The notes under the pieces were generated by a model that did not search any database, was not told the origin of the DNA, and saw nothing but the letters and a program-made list of their open reading frames with translations. Source: Eonycteris spelaea (taxonomy: Eukaryota; Chordata; Mammalia; Chiroptera; Pteropodidae). Taken from it: DNA of 64,000 bases. The DNA lies in assembly GCA_003508835.1 (NCBI GenBank), contig PUFA01000068.1:9371501-9435500 (forward strand), written 5' to 3'. The position numbers and the translations under genes are program-made. This document shows positions 23,724 to 36,540 of this stretch, in pieces; position 1 is the stretch's first letter; every line of letters begins with the position of its first letter.

Positions 23724-23984
23724 GTAAGCTCTACTTTCTTTAGTGAACATGTTGCCTATTAGCACTTGTACAAATATTTTGAGAAACTACAGATAGGGAC
23801 AGTTGTAACTACTCTTAGAAACCTTAGTATTTCTTAAAATAGAAAGAAATGTTCCCTTTCCAATGGAGAAGCAGTCTTTTAGAACTAAAAAAAAAATTTT
23901 AAATAATTCACTTTAAACTTATCAACATATAACATAGCCAAGGCCTAGAGAAAAAGGAAAATATATAATAAAAATTATTGCTAC

Positions 23985-24235
23985 CATTTACTAAGCACCC
24001 GTTATGACTTAGATACTTTGCTGTGAAGCCATTTACATGATCTTATTTATTCTTCATGCTAACCCAGCAAGATAGATTTTGGTATTCCCATTATTCAGGT
24101 GAGAAAATGGAGGCTTAGAGAAGTTAAGTAAATATCCAACTTATATAGAAAAAAGTCGTATAATAGGATTCAGATACTAATCTCCTGACTTTTAGCCTGG
24201 TACTTTCCTACTGTTTTGCCTTTGGGGACTCGTAG
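23985..24235 (+). repeat. MIR SINE fossil
   Basis: CCATTTACTAAGCACCCGTT start, GAGAAAATGGAGGCTTAGAG core. Confidence 0.75.
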
Positions 24236-24289
24236 TACATTTGTAAAAACAATTTTAACTTTTCAGAGATGGAGCTGTCTTACAGGAGG

Positions 24290-24440
24290 AGTGTTGGCCT
24301 AATAGCCTTATATTATAGCTGTGTTATCCTGGACATGTCACTTAATCTTAGTTTCAGTTTCCTCATCTATTAAGTGGGTTTAATATACATATACCTCACA
24401 GGGTTGTCATGATGCTCAAATGAGATACTGTCTGTGAAAA
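24290..24440 (+). repeat. MIR-like fossil
   Basis: ATCCTGGACATGTCACTTAA and TCAGTTTCCTCATCTATTAA are characteristic of the MIR family. Confidence 0.65.
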
Positions 24441-24496
24441 TGTTTATTTATTGTAACATAGTCTATGGGGGATGGTGGGGGTGTTATAGTATATAC

Positions 24497-24543
24497 ATGT
24501 ATGTATGTATGTGTATGTGTGTGTGTGTGTATATATATATATA
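24497..24543. repeat. ATGT/GT/AT microsatellite
   Basis: Compound run of ATGT, then GT, then AT units. Confidence 0.9.
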
Positions 24544-24903
24544 AAACTTTGTATAATATCACAGTAAAAATGCCTGAGATTCTTTTCGGACACTTCCCAG
24601 TGATAGCTCACAGATCCAGTGATAGCCCTCATCCTATGACCAGTATTTATGCGGTAACTGCTGAAACCTGTGTGAAGTATTTTCGTGGAATAGTAAGAAA
24701 TTAGGATGATTTCAGAATTTCCTGCTTATACATTCTGTTGCTTGTTCATAATAAAATACAGAGTTAAACAAGCCAGTTACTGTTACTGATTTTATTTTTG
24801 AATTCACATTTTAAAGCTTTGTTTTGGTCTTTGAATATTTTAAAATCCAGAGCAGTTCAATCATTCATCAAATTCTTTTATTTAGCATTTACTGAGCATC
24901 TAC

Positions 24904-24905
<2 letters not shown>

Positions 24906-24950
<45 letters not shown>
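24906..24950. repeat. (TG)n microsatellite, about 22 units
   Basis: Uninterrupted TG repeat followed by ATCTAAGAGAGAGAGG. Likely length-variable. Confidence 0.97.
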
Positions 24951-24952
<2 letters not shown>

Positions 24953-27900
24953 CTAAGAGAGAGAGGAGGAGAGGATTTTAGAGGAATAATTTAATGATAT
25001 ATCTTAATCTGAGTGGGCAGCTTAGAAAACTCATCCTTAAAGCAGTGTCATTCAGATTTTTCAGTTTGTACCCCATAAGATCTGAAATTCATTTATGTCC
25101 AGCTGTTTGAATATTGAATTACAGTGATGAATTGAAAGGGTTTCCACTTAGATGACTCTAATTTGACGCAAGTGCTTTCTGGTATAATTCAGTGATTTCA
25201 AATCCTTACAGCTACAAATTATATAAGTAATTCTGTTTGTATTACAAAAGTAATTAATCTAATCTTGCTAATAATAATTGTTACTTTTATGGAGTTTCTA
25301 GCCTACTAAGCTAGGCACTTTTTGTTATACAAATATCCACATGCACATACACCCATTTCCTTATACACACATGCATATGCACATATACTCATATACATAT
25401 TCACTTTTTGCAAGTAATTTTTAATCCTTTTAAACTCTTTAGGTATTATAATACTTTATAAATAATAAAACTAAGGTTTAGAGAAATGACGTAATTTGTC
25501 CAAGGCCATGTAGATAGTAAATAACACTTCATGATTTAAAGTCCATGTAGAATCCCTTCCTAGTGAGGGTCCGGTTATACATTGAGAGCTGTAGTTGTGC
25601 AGTTAAGGCCTTGCTGGTTTATTAGCTCCTTTATGTAAGCTAAGAGGTAAACTTCCTATTTTTCAACTCTTGAGTAGATAAACCCATGGTCACGTGAACT
25701 GCATATGGTCTTGAGACCACATATTCATCAAGTTAACAAACACTGAACATAGTCTATGTCTTTAAAAGAGTTGGTAGTCTGATAGGTTGATATAGGCAAT
25801 CAATTACAATACCTGGTATTCCTAGGAAAGAGTACCGAACAACCACTGAAGGCTTCTTGGAGGAATGATTTCAGAGTTTTGAAGGCTGAGAGTATGACTT
25901 AGCTAAGTAAAGTAAGAAAGGAGTAAATCAATCAAAGATATAGGGTACAGTATCACACACACTAATAAACTACAGTGACATCCCATATTACAAGCTGTAT
26001 AGTACTTCTTGGTGTAGGGGAATAATGTTCAACTTGAGAGATGTGCAACAAGATGAAGCACAAGAGAAAAGCAGAAGCCAAGTTCTTTAAAAATTTAAAT
26101 GAAATGATAAGGCATTAGTCCATCTTGCACAAAAATGAGTAGTCTCCATTCTCCTTGGCTTACAGCAGGATGAAAATTTTCAGAGGTGCGCTGTATCAGA
26201 AAATTTAAAACTGTGTGAATAGTTGGTTTTTGGTTATCTATAACTTACCTAATTGGGCAAAGAAATTTGATTTCCAAGTACTCAGCTCCATCAGACTATT
26301 TAGAATATAATTACTGCTTTGAAATTCATCGTGATAATTGATATTCCATCTAGGATATGGTCCTTAGTGCAGTGTTTCCTCTTAAGATGTTTAATTTCTC
26401 TTATTAAATAAAGCTTATTTATAAGCCTTCAGAAGTCTTTGACCTTAAATTATAACATTTTGGGACAGTTAGATTTTAGATTTTCACCTCTGCAAGTCTG
26501 CTCAGGGCTGGTCATTCCCAGGGCAAATGCAGATGTCTAAGTCAGGGGCAGTTTCACATAATCATCCACTTTTTTTTTTTTTTTTTTGGTTTGTTTCTCT
26601 TTAATCACCTAATTGGGTAGAGGCTAGGTGCCTTCAAAGAGTACATTTCTGTTTTTATACTAATTGAACTGTTTTTGCTCTGAAAGCAGGTTTGGCACAC
26701 TTGTTTGTTAAACATCATGGTTTTTTTAGTATCATAAATATAGGTTAAGTATTGGTAGTGGTACATTTAGAGAGAGCAGAGCTTACCTGAATATATTTGT
26801 CTTGGTTAAAGTAGAGCAGAATATAGACGTTTTTCTGACTGGTGAGATACACTTTATGATGAACTAACTTATTATCTTTTTGTTCCAAATCTGTTTCTCC
26901 TGTGCTTTCATGAGTGATGAATGACTTACCCAGCCATGAACCCAGTGGCATCTGGGAATTCTTTTTCTGTGTCCCGTTTCCACTGAGGTGTCAGCTCTCA
27001 TCACTTCTACCTTCTTGACATACCTCGAATCTATCCCTTCTCTGTTTCTACTGGGCTTGTAGTTGTTCAGGTCTGACCATGTTTCAAGTGGATTACTATA
27101 CTGTAGAGCTCTGGTATTTGTGGATTTAAAATGGAAATCTTCAGCTTTTCTTAGATAACATTAGAAATTTGTTACAAATAACGATATGTAATTTTTTGAA
27201 GCTGGAATTTAAATATTATCCCCTGTTTGCTACTCTCTTGGGCAAGAGCTCAGCTGAAGGTATTGAAAGAGGGTATTGAGATTGTAGATTAAAGTAGTTT
27301 AGTGTGAAGTCATTAAAACTTTTGGGTTTTTTTTGTAGGAAAAAAAGCACCTTGAAAAGCCAACTGGTAACACTGGTGGTAAAACTATAGAGAAAATGAG
27401 ATCTTAAAAATTTATAGTTTTTATTCATAAAATTAATATTTTTGATTAAAGAATGAATGCGAAGTTTGGTATTAGCACATATCTATGTAGCAAACAAGGC
27501 CACCAACTGTACCATGTAGAGATAAGAAAAAGTAGTTTTCAAAACAGCACAACAATTCATTGATTTCCTAGAGTTGTAGGAAAGGTGGTAACTGGGTAAA
27601 TATATTCTCAAAGAACATTTAACTTTCATTGCAAAATGTGCTTAGAGAAAATGTCTAAGCCTGTGTAAGCATTTCCATATTTACTAACTTGGGAATTAGA
27701 GAAGTTCTCCAGTGTGTTTTTTAAGGATCTCCAGGACCTGCTCTAATAGCCTCCTGCATCATTTGATTCCTTTGGGTTCATTAGCCACATTTCCTGCCAA
27801 GGTGTTTGTGAGGTGTAAATCTGACTATGTTTCTCTCTTATTTGAAATGAACAAATTACCAAATCTCTCAGCCTCAATTTCTCATCTAATAATAAGGATT

Positions 27901-28024
27901 ATTAGATGAGAATTATGCACATTCTTCATAGGATTATTGGGGGAATAAAATTTTAACATGTAAGTAAAATATTTGGTACATTATTGAGCTCATTAAGTAT
28001 TTAACAGAGATTATCTAGTTATTA

Positions 28025-28440
28025 TTCATAAGGCAAACTCCTTACTTTGGCAAACAAGGCTCTTTATGACCTGATTCCTGCCTATCTGTCCTGCCTTATT
28101 TTCAATACCCCCATTCACAGAAGCTACTTGATGTTTCCCACATAACATTCTCTCTTCATGCATTTGCACTTGTGATTTCTAGTTCCAAAGTATATCTCTC
28201 CCTGTTTTCACCCCTTACTGCTTGTTCTCTTAGTTCTCACAATACCCTTTATAAATGTGTATTATAACAATTCATACCATAATGTAGTTATCTCTTTACT
28301 TACCATTTTCCCTCACTAGTCTATAAGATTGATGTCTTATTTTTGTATTCCTGTTCCTGGTAATGTAGGCATATAATCAAATAATTACTAAATAAATATT
28401 TATTTTATTGAACGAGTGAATGAACAAATGAATGAAAAGA
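28025..28440 (+). repeat. L2 LINE 3' end
   Basis: GGCTCTTTATGACCTGATTC, CATTTGCACTTGTGATTTCT and a GAATGAACAAATGAATGAA-type tail are the classic L2 3' end. Confidence 0.7.
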
Positions 28441-28449
28441 AAGGAATGG

Positions 28450-28700
28450 AGAAATAGTGAAGAATAGTGGTCAGGCAAAGGATTCTGGACCTGGGTTTAT
28501 AGCCCAGCTCTGTAATTTACGCTCTTTGTGACCTTGAATGGGTTACTTAATCTTTTTGTGTCTTACTGTCCCCATATATAAAATAGGACTAATAATAGTA
28601 TTTACTTCATAGCGTAACTAAATGAGTTAATATATGTATCAAGTACTTAGAACAGTGCACGACACATAGCTCTATTTAGGTGCTAGCTGCTGCTGCTAAT
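28450..28700 (+). repeat. MIR SINE fossil
   Basis: GTGACCTTGAATGGGTTACT and AACAGTGCACGACACATAGC are MIR blocks. Confidence 0.75.
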
Positions 28701-28840
28701 GTTTTTATTTTCCTGATGGTTTAGAACCCATAGGCATATTTAGTATTAAGAATAATGTTATCGCTTCAAACTTTGAATATTACGATAATATTCAGGACTT
28801 CAAAGACGTTCAGTTTGTTCTGGATTCTTTCTTTTTACAG

Positions 28841-28912
28841 GGCTCTATGGAGCAAGTCAGTTCTCATTTCTTGGAACAGACGCTTGACAAGAAGCTGATG
28901 TCAGATCTGAGG
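28841..28912 (+). CDS. INTS4: INTS4 exon F (approx. residues 307-330)
   Basis: The acceptor CTTTTTACAG is followed by 24 codons, GSMEQVSSHFLEQTLDKKLM then SDLR, and donor AGG|GTAACT. Phase 0 at both ends. It encodes the helix leading from the HEAT core into the charged insertion of exon G. A shift of the donor by one base is possible on sequence alone (GAGGGTAA), but only the chosen end keeps Leu-Arg-Arg-Lys in frame with exon G. Confidence 0.96.
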
Positions 28913-30181
28913 GTAACTTGAATTATTTGTTATTTAAACTGGGTTTCTGCAACCAACATCAATGTAACTATATGCCAAGTTGATGTTGATTTAATTTTGC
29001 AGTCCATGCATTTGTTAACTTAATGTAGGGTGATTGGATTACATTTTAATTTAAAATCCTAGTAACGAATCAAATTACAAGTTACTTCATTGAATTTTAA
29101 ATTATTTTAATGAAATACTTTGCACAAGTTGTATTTTACAAAGAGGCAATACTAACTTTTTATTTGTTAGGAACTACAAAGGTCTGGTCTTATTTTTTGA
29201 GATTGTGATATGTTAGAACTTCTTTTCAACAGCAATTGCCATGGAAGAGTGAGTAAATTCTGTCTTTGAACAGTGACAAAATGCCTTTTATGGAATGTTT
29301 TTGAGCTTTTACTATATAGTTCTCTGTCATAGTTGTCAGGACCAAATGAATCCGTGAATATGATATGTATATTCATTGTTAATATCTTAACTTTTTAATT
29401 ATAAAAGTGACAGTGGAGTTACAGAATCTTTGATAAATAGAAGGAAAAAGGAAAAAATTTACCCTCTACTCTAACACAGTGACTTTTGTCATTTTGGTGT
29501 ATTCCTCCCCAGCTGTTTTTCTCATGCATGTTTTAAACATTCTATAAACATTGCAGATAGTTCTGTGGTCTGCTTTTTACATTTGCCACTATATTATATT
29601 CTTTTTTTTATGTTGCCAACTTTATACTTAGCATTTTTACTGATTGCATAATATTCTGTTAAGTAGATACATCATTATTTTTAGTTCTTTATTATATAGT
29701 CCTCCTAATTTTTCCATCATAATAAATCACATAAAAATATCTTTATACATATTAGGTATTTTCTTCTTTCGAGTTATTTGATAAGATAGGCTCAATTCCT
29801 AGGAATGGTTGAGAGTTGATATCTGTGTTTCATGAAACATTGCCGTATGGCTTTCCTGAAGGGCAGCACCTTCATTCGATGTTGGTAAGTGTTCTTTGTG
29901 TATACTAGTGTGGAAGGGTAAAGAAAGACATGATCATGGTGAATATTGAGAGATGGTAATGCAAGGGTTTCTAAGATCACAAGGTACAAACTTTACTACT
30001 GGGTCTAACCCACATCCTTGTAGGATCAGTTGCTATATTTTATCCATACTTTTGAGATGATTACCAAGAATTGACATTAAGAATGTTCATAAGAGAGCAG
30101 TCTTATTTCCTACTTTTACATGTTTTTAGGGGGCACCTTCATGAACCTCCTGCAAGTGGTAATTGTTGTTGTCCTCTACAG
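28913..30181 (+). other. INTS4: INTS4 intron F-G (1.3 kb)
   Basis: A U2-type intron, GTAACT ... CCTCTACAG. AT-rich; about 29390-29800 has the look of an old LINE-1 or other repeat, with no firm assignment. No exon candidate. Confidence 0.85.
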
Positions 30182-30356
30182 AGGAAGCGCACTGCACATG
30201 AGCGTGCCAAGGAGCTTTACAGTTCGGGGGAGTTTTCCAGTGGCAGGAAGTGGGGAGATGATGCTCCCAAAGAAGAAGTAGATACAGGGGCTGTGAACTT
30301 GATCGAGTCAGGAGCTTGTGGAGCCTTTGTTCATGGATTGGAAGATGAGATGTATG
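30182..30356 (+). CDS. INTS4: INTS4 exon G (approx. residues 331-388, charged insertion)
   Basis: The acceptor CCTCTACAG is followed by 58 codons plus one base of a split glutamate, beginning RKRTAHERAKELYSSGEFSS. The donor is ATGG|GTAAGA. Unlike its neighbours, this exon does not look like HEAT repeat. It starts basic (RKR), runs through a Ser/Gly-rich low-complexity stretch and an acidic patch (DDAPKEEVDTG), and ends in GACGAFVHGLEDEMY, which re-enters the helical repeat. It is probably a loop on the scaffold that could serve partner contact or modification; that is inference. Confidence 0.97.
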
Positions 30357-30374
30357 GTAAGAATGACTGCATAA

Positions 30375-30720
30375 TAACAACGCCCATTTACTGAATGACT
30401 GCTTTGTGTCAGGCATCATATTAGTAGACATACGTATATTTTCTCATGTAGTCTGCATAGTCCCAAGTGTATCTATTATTTTGATTTTACAAACAGAGGC
30501 AGTTGAGGCCAAGGTGGTATGATAAAATGGTTAAGATATGGACTTTGGGTTCAGTCAATCTGAGATTAAATTCCAGCATTTCTATAAAACAGGGTTAATA
30601 GTAAGTATTTCTGAATTGTGAGAATTAAGTGAGATTATATATATATAAAAGCCTTGGCACAATACATGATCCATTTATAGTAAACACTTAATAATTGGTA
30701 ATAAATATTATTGATACCAG
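30375..30720 (+). repeat. Two adjacent MIR-like fossils
   Basis: A first piece with TTGTGTCAGGCATCATATTA and a second with GATATGGACTTTGGGTTCAG, lying just after exon G. Confidence 0.55.
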
Positions 30721-31144
30721 TAATAGTAATAACTTGTTATTAGTCACAGCTAGTAAGAGACAGAAGCAAGACTTAAAATCCAGTTATGTCTGACCTCAAA
30801 GCCTTTGTATGACTAATAAAGATTCTTTCACTTTCATTTTAGAAAGATTCTTTTACTGGGAATTGAATTCTAGATGAATAGATTTCAGTTTTTTTAGTCT
30901 CTTAAAGGTGTTCCATAGTTTTCTGATTTGCATTTTTTTTGTTGAGAAGTTTGTCATTTTTAAAAATCTTTGTACTTCTGTGCATGATGTCCTTTTTTCT
31001 AGCTGCTTTATTTTTTAATTTAAATTATCATCTATAAGATTGTTTTTAATTTTATCTAATTTTTAGTCTGCAACTGGTTTGCCATGCACTAAGGGATTAT
31101 CTATATTTCTTCTCTTTTTTTGGTCCTTTTACTTATTATTCTTT

Positions 31145-33480
31145 TCTTTCCTTTTTTTAAAAAAAATTATTTATTTTAATTAGTTTCAAGTATACAGTAC
31201 ATTGGTTAGACATTTATATAGTTCGTAAAACAATTGCCCCAGTTGCTCCCTCCCTTGTCTGACCCTCCAGCTAGCCAACGTATTAATGCTAACTGCATTC
31301 CCTATGCTGTTCTCCCTATCCCTGTGACCATCCATCAACTACTAATTTGTACTTCTTTAACCATTCACCCCATTCTCCCAGCCCCCCCAACCTCCCCTCT
31401 CTTCTTTCACCAAATTGTCCACTGTTTTTGTGAGTCTGTTTTTGATTAGTTTATTCTTTTTATTCCTTAGATTCCGCATAAAAGTAAATCATATAGTGTT
31501 TATCTTTCTCAGTCTGACTTAAATACCTTCTAGGTCCATCAAAGCAATATCTTTTTCCATCACTTTCCTTTTAGTCTGTGTTTCTTTTAATCTGAAGTGA
31601 GTCTCTTGTAGGCAGCATATGTAGGGGTCTTGTTTTCTTATCCTTTCAGTCACTCTATCTTTTAGCTGGAGCACTTAATTCTTTTCCATTTAAGGTACTT
31701 ATTGATAGGAATGTAGTTGTTACCATTCTTTATTCCCGTTTTTGATACATGTTTTTTTCTTCTTAAAGAAGTCCCTCCATTTCCTGTAATAAGCTAATTC
31801 CTTTAGCTTATTTTTGTCTGGGAAGCTCTTTATCTATCCTTCAATCTAAATGATAGCTTTGCTGGATAAATTATTTTGGTTGTAGATCCTGGGTCTTCAT
31901 CACATTGAATATTTATTGCCAAGCGCTTCTGTCCTGCATAGTTTCTTTTGAGAAATCAGCTGCCAGTCTTATGGATGTTCCTTTATAGGTGACTATCTGT
32001 TTTTGTTTGCTGCTTTTAATATTTTTTCTTTGTATTTAGCCATTGGCAATTTAATTACGATGTGTCTTGGTGCAGGCCTCTTTGGATCCCTGATTATTGG
32101 AATTCTCTGAACTTCCCGGGGTTTTATGTCCATTTCCTTCACCAGATGAGGGAAGTTTTCATCATTATTTCTTCAAACAACTGTTCAACATCTTGATTTT
32201 CTTCAGGTGTGCTGATCAGATGGATATTTGGACTCTTAATAGTGTCCCATATGCTTCTTAAGTTATTTGTATAGTCTTGGCATCTTATCTTTGCATTCTG
32301 ATTGAGTGTCCTTGACTTTCCCATCCTCTAGATAGGGCATTTGATCCTCTTCTTTATTCACTTTATTTCATTTAACATACTTCTCATCTCATAATGTACT
32401 CTTCATTTCAAACTGGTTCCCTTTTATAATTTCCATTTCCATTTTTATGTTTTTTATCTCTTTGAAGTTCTCACTGAATTTATCTATACTTCTCAGAAGT
32501 TCATTGAGCATCTTTGTAACCTGTGTTTTGAACTCTGCATCTGTTAAATTATTTGACTCCATTATATCTGTATCTCTGTTTTGTTCTTTCATATGGTTTG
32601 CTTCTTTGTCTTCCCATTTTGGCTGCCTTTCCGTGTCTGTTTCCATGTACTAAGCAAAGCTCCTAAGTCTCCTGGTCTTACTAGTGTGGATTTGTGAAAT
32701 AGGTGTCCATTGGCACAGTCCTGAGAGGAGTTCAGCTGCAGGCCAAATTTAGCACCAGCCTGTGCCCTTCCGGGGCCACCTGTCAAGATTCAGCAAGCAA
32801 TCCACCGATGTTCTGCTTATAGTTGCCTCAAAAAGCTACACTAGAAACCAAGGCCAGCTGCCTCCAGTGTGATTCAAGGTGCTACTCAGCAAGGAGCACC
32901 TGACTGGCTGAGAATATACCTGGTTGTAGCTTGGGTGGGGCCACGAGTTGGGGGAGGTGGAATTTCAGGGAATCCTTTGGGCAGAGTGACCTCTGCTATC
33001 CAGTTTGATGACATGGCTATGGCCGTGCTGTGTCTGCGCACTAGGAGGGCTCAACAGGCAACAATGGATATCACTGGCACTTCTGTACAGATCTCGCCTA
33101 GGCCTTCACTTGGACAACGTCTCCTATAAGTCCCTGGTGCCACCTGCGCACAGCCCAGTCGTCACTGGTGTTCAGAACAAGGAGGTCCGTCACTGTGAAA
33201 ATCCATTTGGGGACGCAGCTCCTTTAAGAGGCTTCTGCCACTGTTGCTGCGGCATACTCCGTCCCACTCAGCTGCTTGAGACTGGGTAGCCCTGCGCCCT
33301 CATCCAGTCCTACCTTCTGCTGTTGCAGGGTGCTTTCTTGGATTTCTCCCTAGTTGTATGACTTGTTCATCAAGATTCCAGGCTATTTTTCCTTGCTACC
33401 TGTTCCTTGTTTCTGTCACAACTTTGATTCAATCGCCAGAGGAATGAACAGAGCCTCTATCATCTACACCATTTTTCTCT
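31145..33480 (-). mobile_element. Antisense LINE-1 with 5' UTR, ORF1 and 3' end but most of ORF2 missing
   Basis: Read on the minus strand: GC-rich 5' UTR (about 33400-32660); ORF1 remnant (32646 to about 31790), showing a coiled-coil-like start and the block SPNIHLISTPEENQ...EQLFEEIM of ORF1p, with stops further on; the start of the ORF2 endonuclease region (about 31760-31545; antisense AGTGAGTCTCTTGTAGGCAG); then, without the RT domain, the end of ORF2 and 3' UTR (31540-31150). Roughly 3 kb of ORF2 is gone at a junction near 31543. Dead. Confidence 0.75.
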
Positions 33481-33484
33481 TTTT

Positions 33485-34650
33485 CTCCAGCTGCTTTTAA
33501 TATTTTCTTTTTATCACTGATTTTAAGCAATTAATTTCGATGTGTCTTGGTGTAATTTTCTTATGCTTGGTGTATGTTTCTTATGCTTAGAGTTTATCCA
33601 ACTTCTTGGATCTATGGATTTATAATTTTCATTAAATTTGGAATATCTTTGGTGATTATTTCTTTAAATATTTTTCTGGCCCCATGCTTTTTTGGGGACT
33701 CTAGTTATACATATATTAGGTTACTCAGGTTGTCCTCATTGGTGTGCTATTTCTTTTTTCCCTCTAGTCTTTTTGTCTCTTTGTTTCATTTTGGATATTT
33801 ATTGCTTTGTCTTAGAGTTCACTAATTTTTTTCTTCTGCAGTATCTAATGTGCCGTTAATCCCTGTGTATTTTTCATCTTGGACCTTGTTGTTTTCATCC
33901 CTAGAAATTTGATTGGAATTTGAGTTTGTTTAGTATCTTCCACGTATTTACTTAATATGCTTAATCTTTTCTCTAGCTTTGTCAACAGAGAATGCATTTA
34001 CAATAACTGTCCTAATGTCCTTGTCTACTGGTCTATTATTTGTGTGATTTCTGGTTGGTTTTGGTTGATTAATTTTTCTCTTTATTATGGATTATATATT
34101 CCTTCTTTTGTGTATGCCTGGTAATTTTCAGTTGGATGCTAGCCATTGTGACTATTACTTTATTGGATGCTGAACATTGTTATATTCATGTAAATATTCT
34201 TAAGCTTTGTTCTGGGATGAATTTAGTTCAGGTCTTATTTTTAAGCTTTGTTAAGCGGGACTCAACCAACATTTAGTCTAGGGCTTATTTTTGTTCACTA
34301 CTGAAACAAAGTCTTCTGACAAAACAATTGTAGATCATGTGTGTGCTTTGGAGATTGTTCTTTTTAATCTTGTTGAGTGCTTCTTTCTGACTTCCGATAG
34401 TTTCTTCACAGATCAGAACTCAGCCGTCCACTTGAGGCGGATCCCCTGCAGATCTCCCAAGCTTACTTTCCCTGTGTGGTTCTTTCTTCTGATGCTTTGC
34501 TCTATGAACCCTAGCCACACTGGCCTTACCAGACTCTCGGCTCTGTCTTCTCAACTCAGGGAGAACTGCAACCTGGAAACTCTACAGACAGTAAACTGAT
34601 GTAATCATAGGGCTCATTTTGTTTAGTCCTTCTCTCTCAGGGATCACTAC
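33485..34650 (-). mobile_element. Older antisense LINE-1/HAL1-like ORF1 and 5' region
   Basis: Antisense ORF1 blocks (TTCGATGTGTCTTGGTGTAA, CTTGGATCTATGGATTTATA) followed by 5'-region phrases (GTAATTTTCAGTTGGATGCT, TTAAGCTTTGTTCTGGGATG). HAL1 is a LINE-1 relative with ORF1 only. Family assignment is from memory. Confidence 0.55.
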
Positions 34651-35409
34651 CCTTTATTGCTTGATGTCCAGTGTGTTGAATACTGTTGTTTCGTATATTT
34701 TGTCTCTGCTTTTAGTTGTTTCATATAGAAAGATATGTCTGGTCTTTGTTACAGCATTTTAGTCAGTAATAGCCTGCAAAGCTCTTGTGATTTCTATAAA
34801 ATGATGCTGTCTATCTCACGTAGATCACAGAATGTCAGTGCTTTGAGATGATTGCCTCCAATCTCTTCATCTTCAGGGAGGGTAACAGACCTAGGGAGAT
34901 AATGTTGATTGTCCAAATTTTTCAGGAAATTTGTGTCACAGGATTAGAACTCAGGTCTTTAAAATACCTATAAAAATTACCTCACAATAGGACTTCTCAG
35001 AAGGGCAAGAAAATTATTTTAGAAGACAGTTTTCTATGATTAGATGTAAGAATAGGGTTATTCTCTCCAATTTGCCCTTAGATTTTCTGTATATGTAGAA
35101 ATTTGTTAAAGCTACTTCTGCTTTTTTGGTCTCTATGAACTTAATTCATGAATTATAATTTAAATAGTATTAGATAATAAGGAAGTCCAATTGTTAAAAC
35201 CTGTTTCATTCTAAGACAAGTAACTAGAATGTATTTTATTTTGTTGCTAGTAGCATTTATGCTTTGTTTAGTTTCTACAGTTGAATTTCATCACTTAATG
35301 TTTATGTTGTTTTAGTTCTATAGTTTCAGTTTGTCACTAAGGTTTAATTAAAGGAACTTAACATTTCATTAGCTGTAGACTCAAGTATTACACTTACTTC
35401 TAGTCTCCT

Positions 35410-35720
35410 AGTTGTTTCCTGTTCTCCCTTTTTTGGGCCTTTGTGCATATGGTTCCCCTGCTTAGAAAGGTCTTTTTCCTTTCTTTTGACCTAGCAGCTC
35501 CTTCAGGTATTGTTTTAGGGATCACGTGTTTCAGAAAGCTGCCTGTGATCCTGTTGAGTGTTCTGTGTGCCTCTTCTGCAGTTTACTTATACTCCTTGTG
35601 CTTTTCATCATATCATTCATCACTATTTTTGTCTGCAGGATCTGGGCAACAGTCTTGTTCTTGTTCATCTTTGTATCTTCAGATACTGTGATTCCCTTGA
35701 TAGAGTTGCAAGTGTTACAC
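35410..35720 (+). repeat. L2 LINE 3' fragment
   Basis: GGCCTTTGTGCATATGGTTC and CAGAAAGCTGCCTGTGATCC follow the L2 3' consensus. Confidence 0.6.
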
Positions 35721-36274
35721 ATGAGTCATTATGGCGTAATAAATAAAGCCCTAGGAAGAAGAGCCAGGGCTTTAACACATTTGGGTTCATCTCTGACTTG
35801 CTTTGTAATTATTAGCAATTTCATGTTTAAATTGCATTATTGTGAAGTGAAGCAAATTCTTCTGATTAAAAGGAGGAATTCATAACTGCCAAGGAAAATC
35901 TGAGTCATCTCTCTTTAATGAGTAACTCTTCTTTTAAAGTGCCTATAAAATTTTCTTATACAAAACCAAGTTATATTTGTGAGTTTTAACCACAATTTGA
36001 GTGTTTTTCTTTAATTTTTCGAAGCTGTACATTATGTTACAGAACCATGTGAAACTACTAGAATAAAACCACCATGTATGTCCTTGTGAGCATTGTCTAT
36101 AACTTGCTCATCTCTCATCTCTGTATCACAACACTTAGCATGTAGTACACTTTCAGGAAAAATAGAATGAACAAAGGGCTTCCTGGATTCAGTGGCTTCA
36201 CCGTTGTATGTTCTGAGCATGCAAAGAGGTAGAAGACGTGCTTCTGTTTTCAAGGTGCTTACAAGACCTATACC

Positions 36275-36540
36275 TATGCTATAGCTAATATTTATTGAGC
36301 TTTTAACATATGCCAGGCAATGTGCTTTACTTCCATTATGTAATTTAGTTATCCTAACAACTCTGTAAGGAAATTGGTGTTACCTCCATTTAACAGGTGA
36401 GAAAATTGAGGTCCTAGGAAGTTAAGTTACTTCTTCAAGATCACCCTCCAAGTTAGTGGAGGGATTACTCTTCACAATTCACTGTGAGACTTCTATCACT
36501 CTAGATCATGTACCTTTAACCACTATATGATGCTGTCCTA
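36275..36540 (+). repeat. MIR SINE fossil
   Basis: ATATGCCAGGCAATGTGCTT and AGGTGAGAAAATTGAGGTCC match MIR. Confidence 0.75.

Larger units (their letters stand above)
23724..28840 (+). other. INTS4: INTS4 intron E-F (5.1 kb)
   Basis: Holds MIR pieces (23985-24235, 24290-24440, 25270-25550, 28450-28700), an L2 3' end (28025-28440), TG/TA microsatellites (24497-24543, 24906-24950) and a poly-T run at 26570-26587. About 25550-28020 is otherwise unassigned, with no coding signal. Confidence 0.85.

Noticed and set aside
24906..24950. A CRISPR-like or other ordered array
   Set aside because: It is a plain TG dinucleotide microsatellite in a mammalian intron.
32139..32646. Minus-strand ORFs of 61 and 85 codons as a cellular gene
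   Set aside because: They match the LINE-1 ORF1 protein and lie in a LINE-1 with broken frames.
33005..33289. GC-rich ORFs of 86 and 94 codons as a gene or CpG-island promoter
   Set aside because: They lie in the LINE-1 5' UTR, have no family match and overlap each other in different frames.
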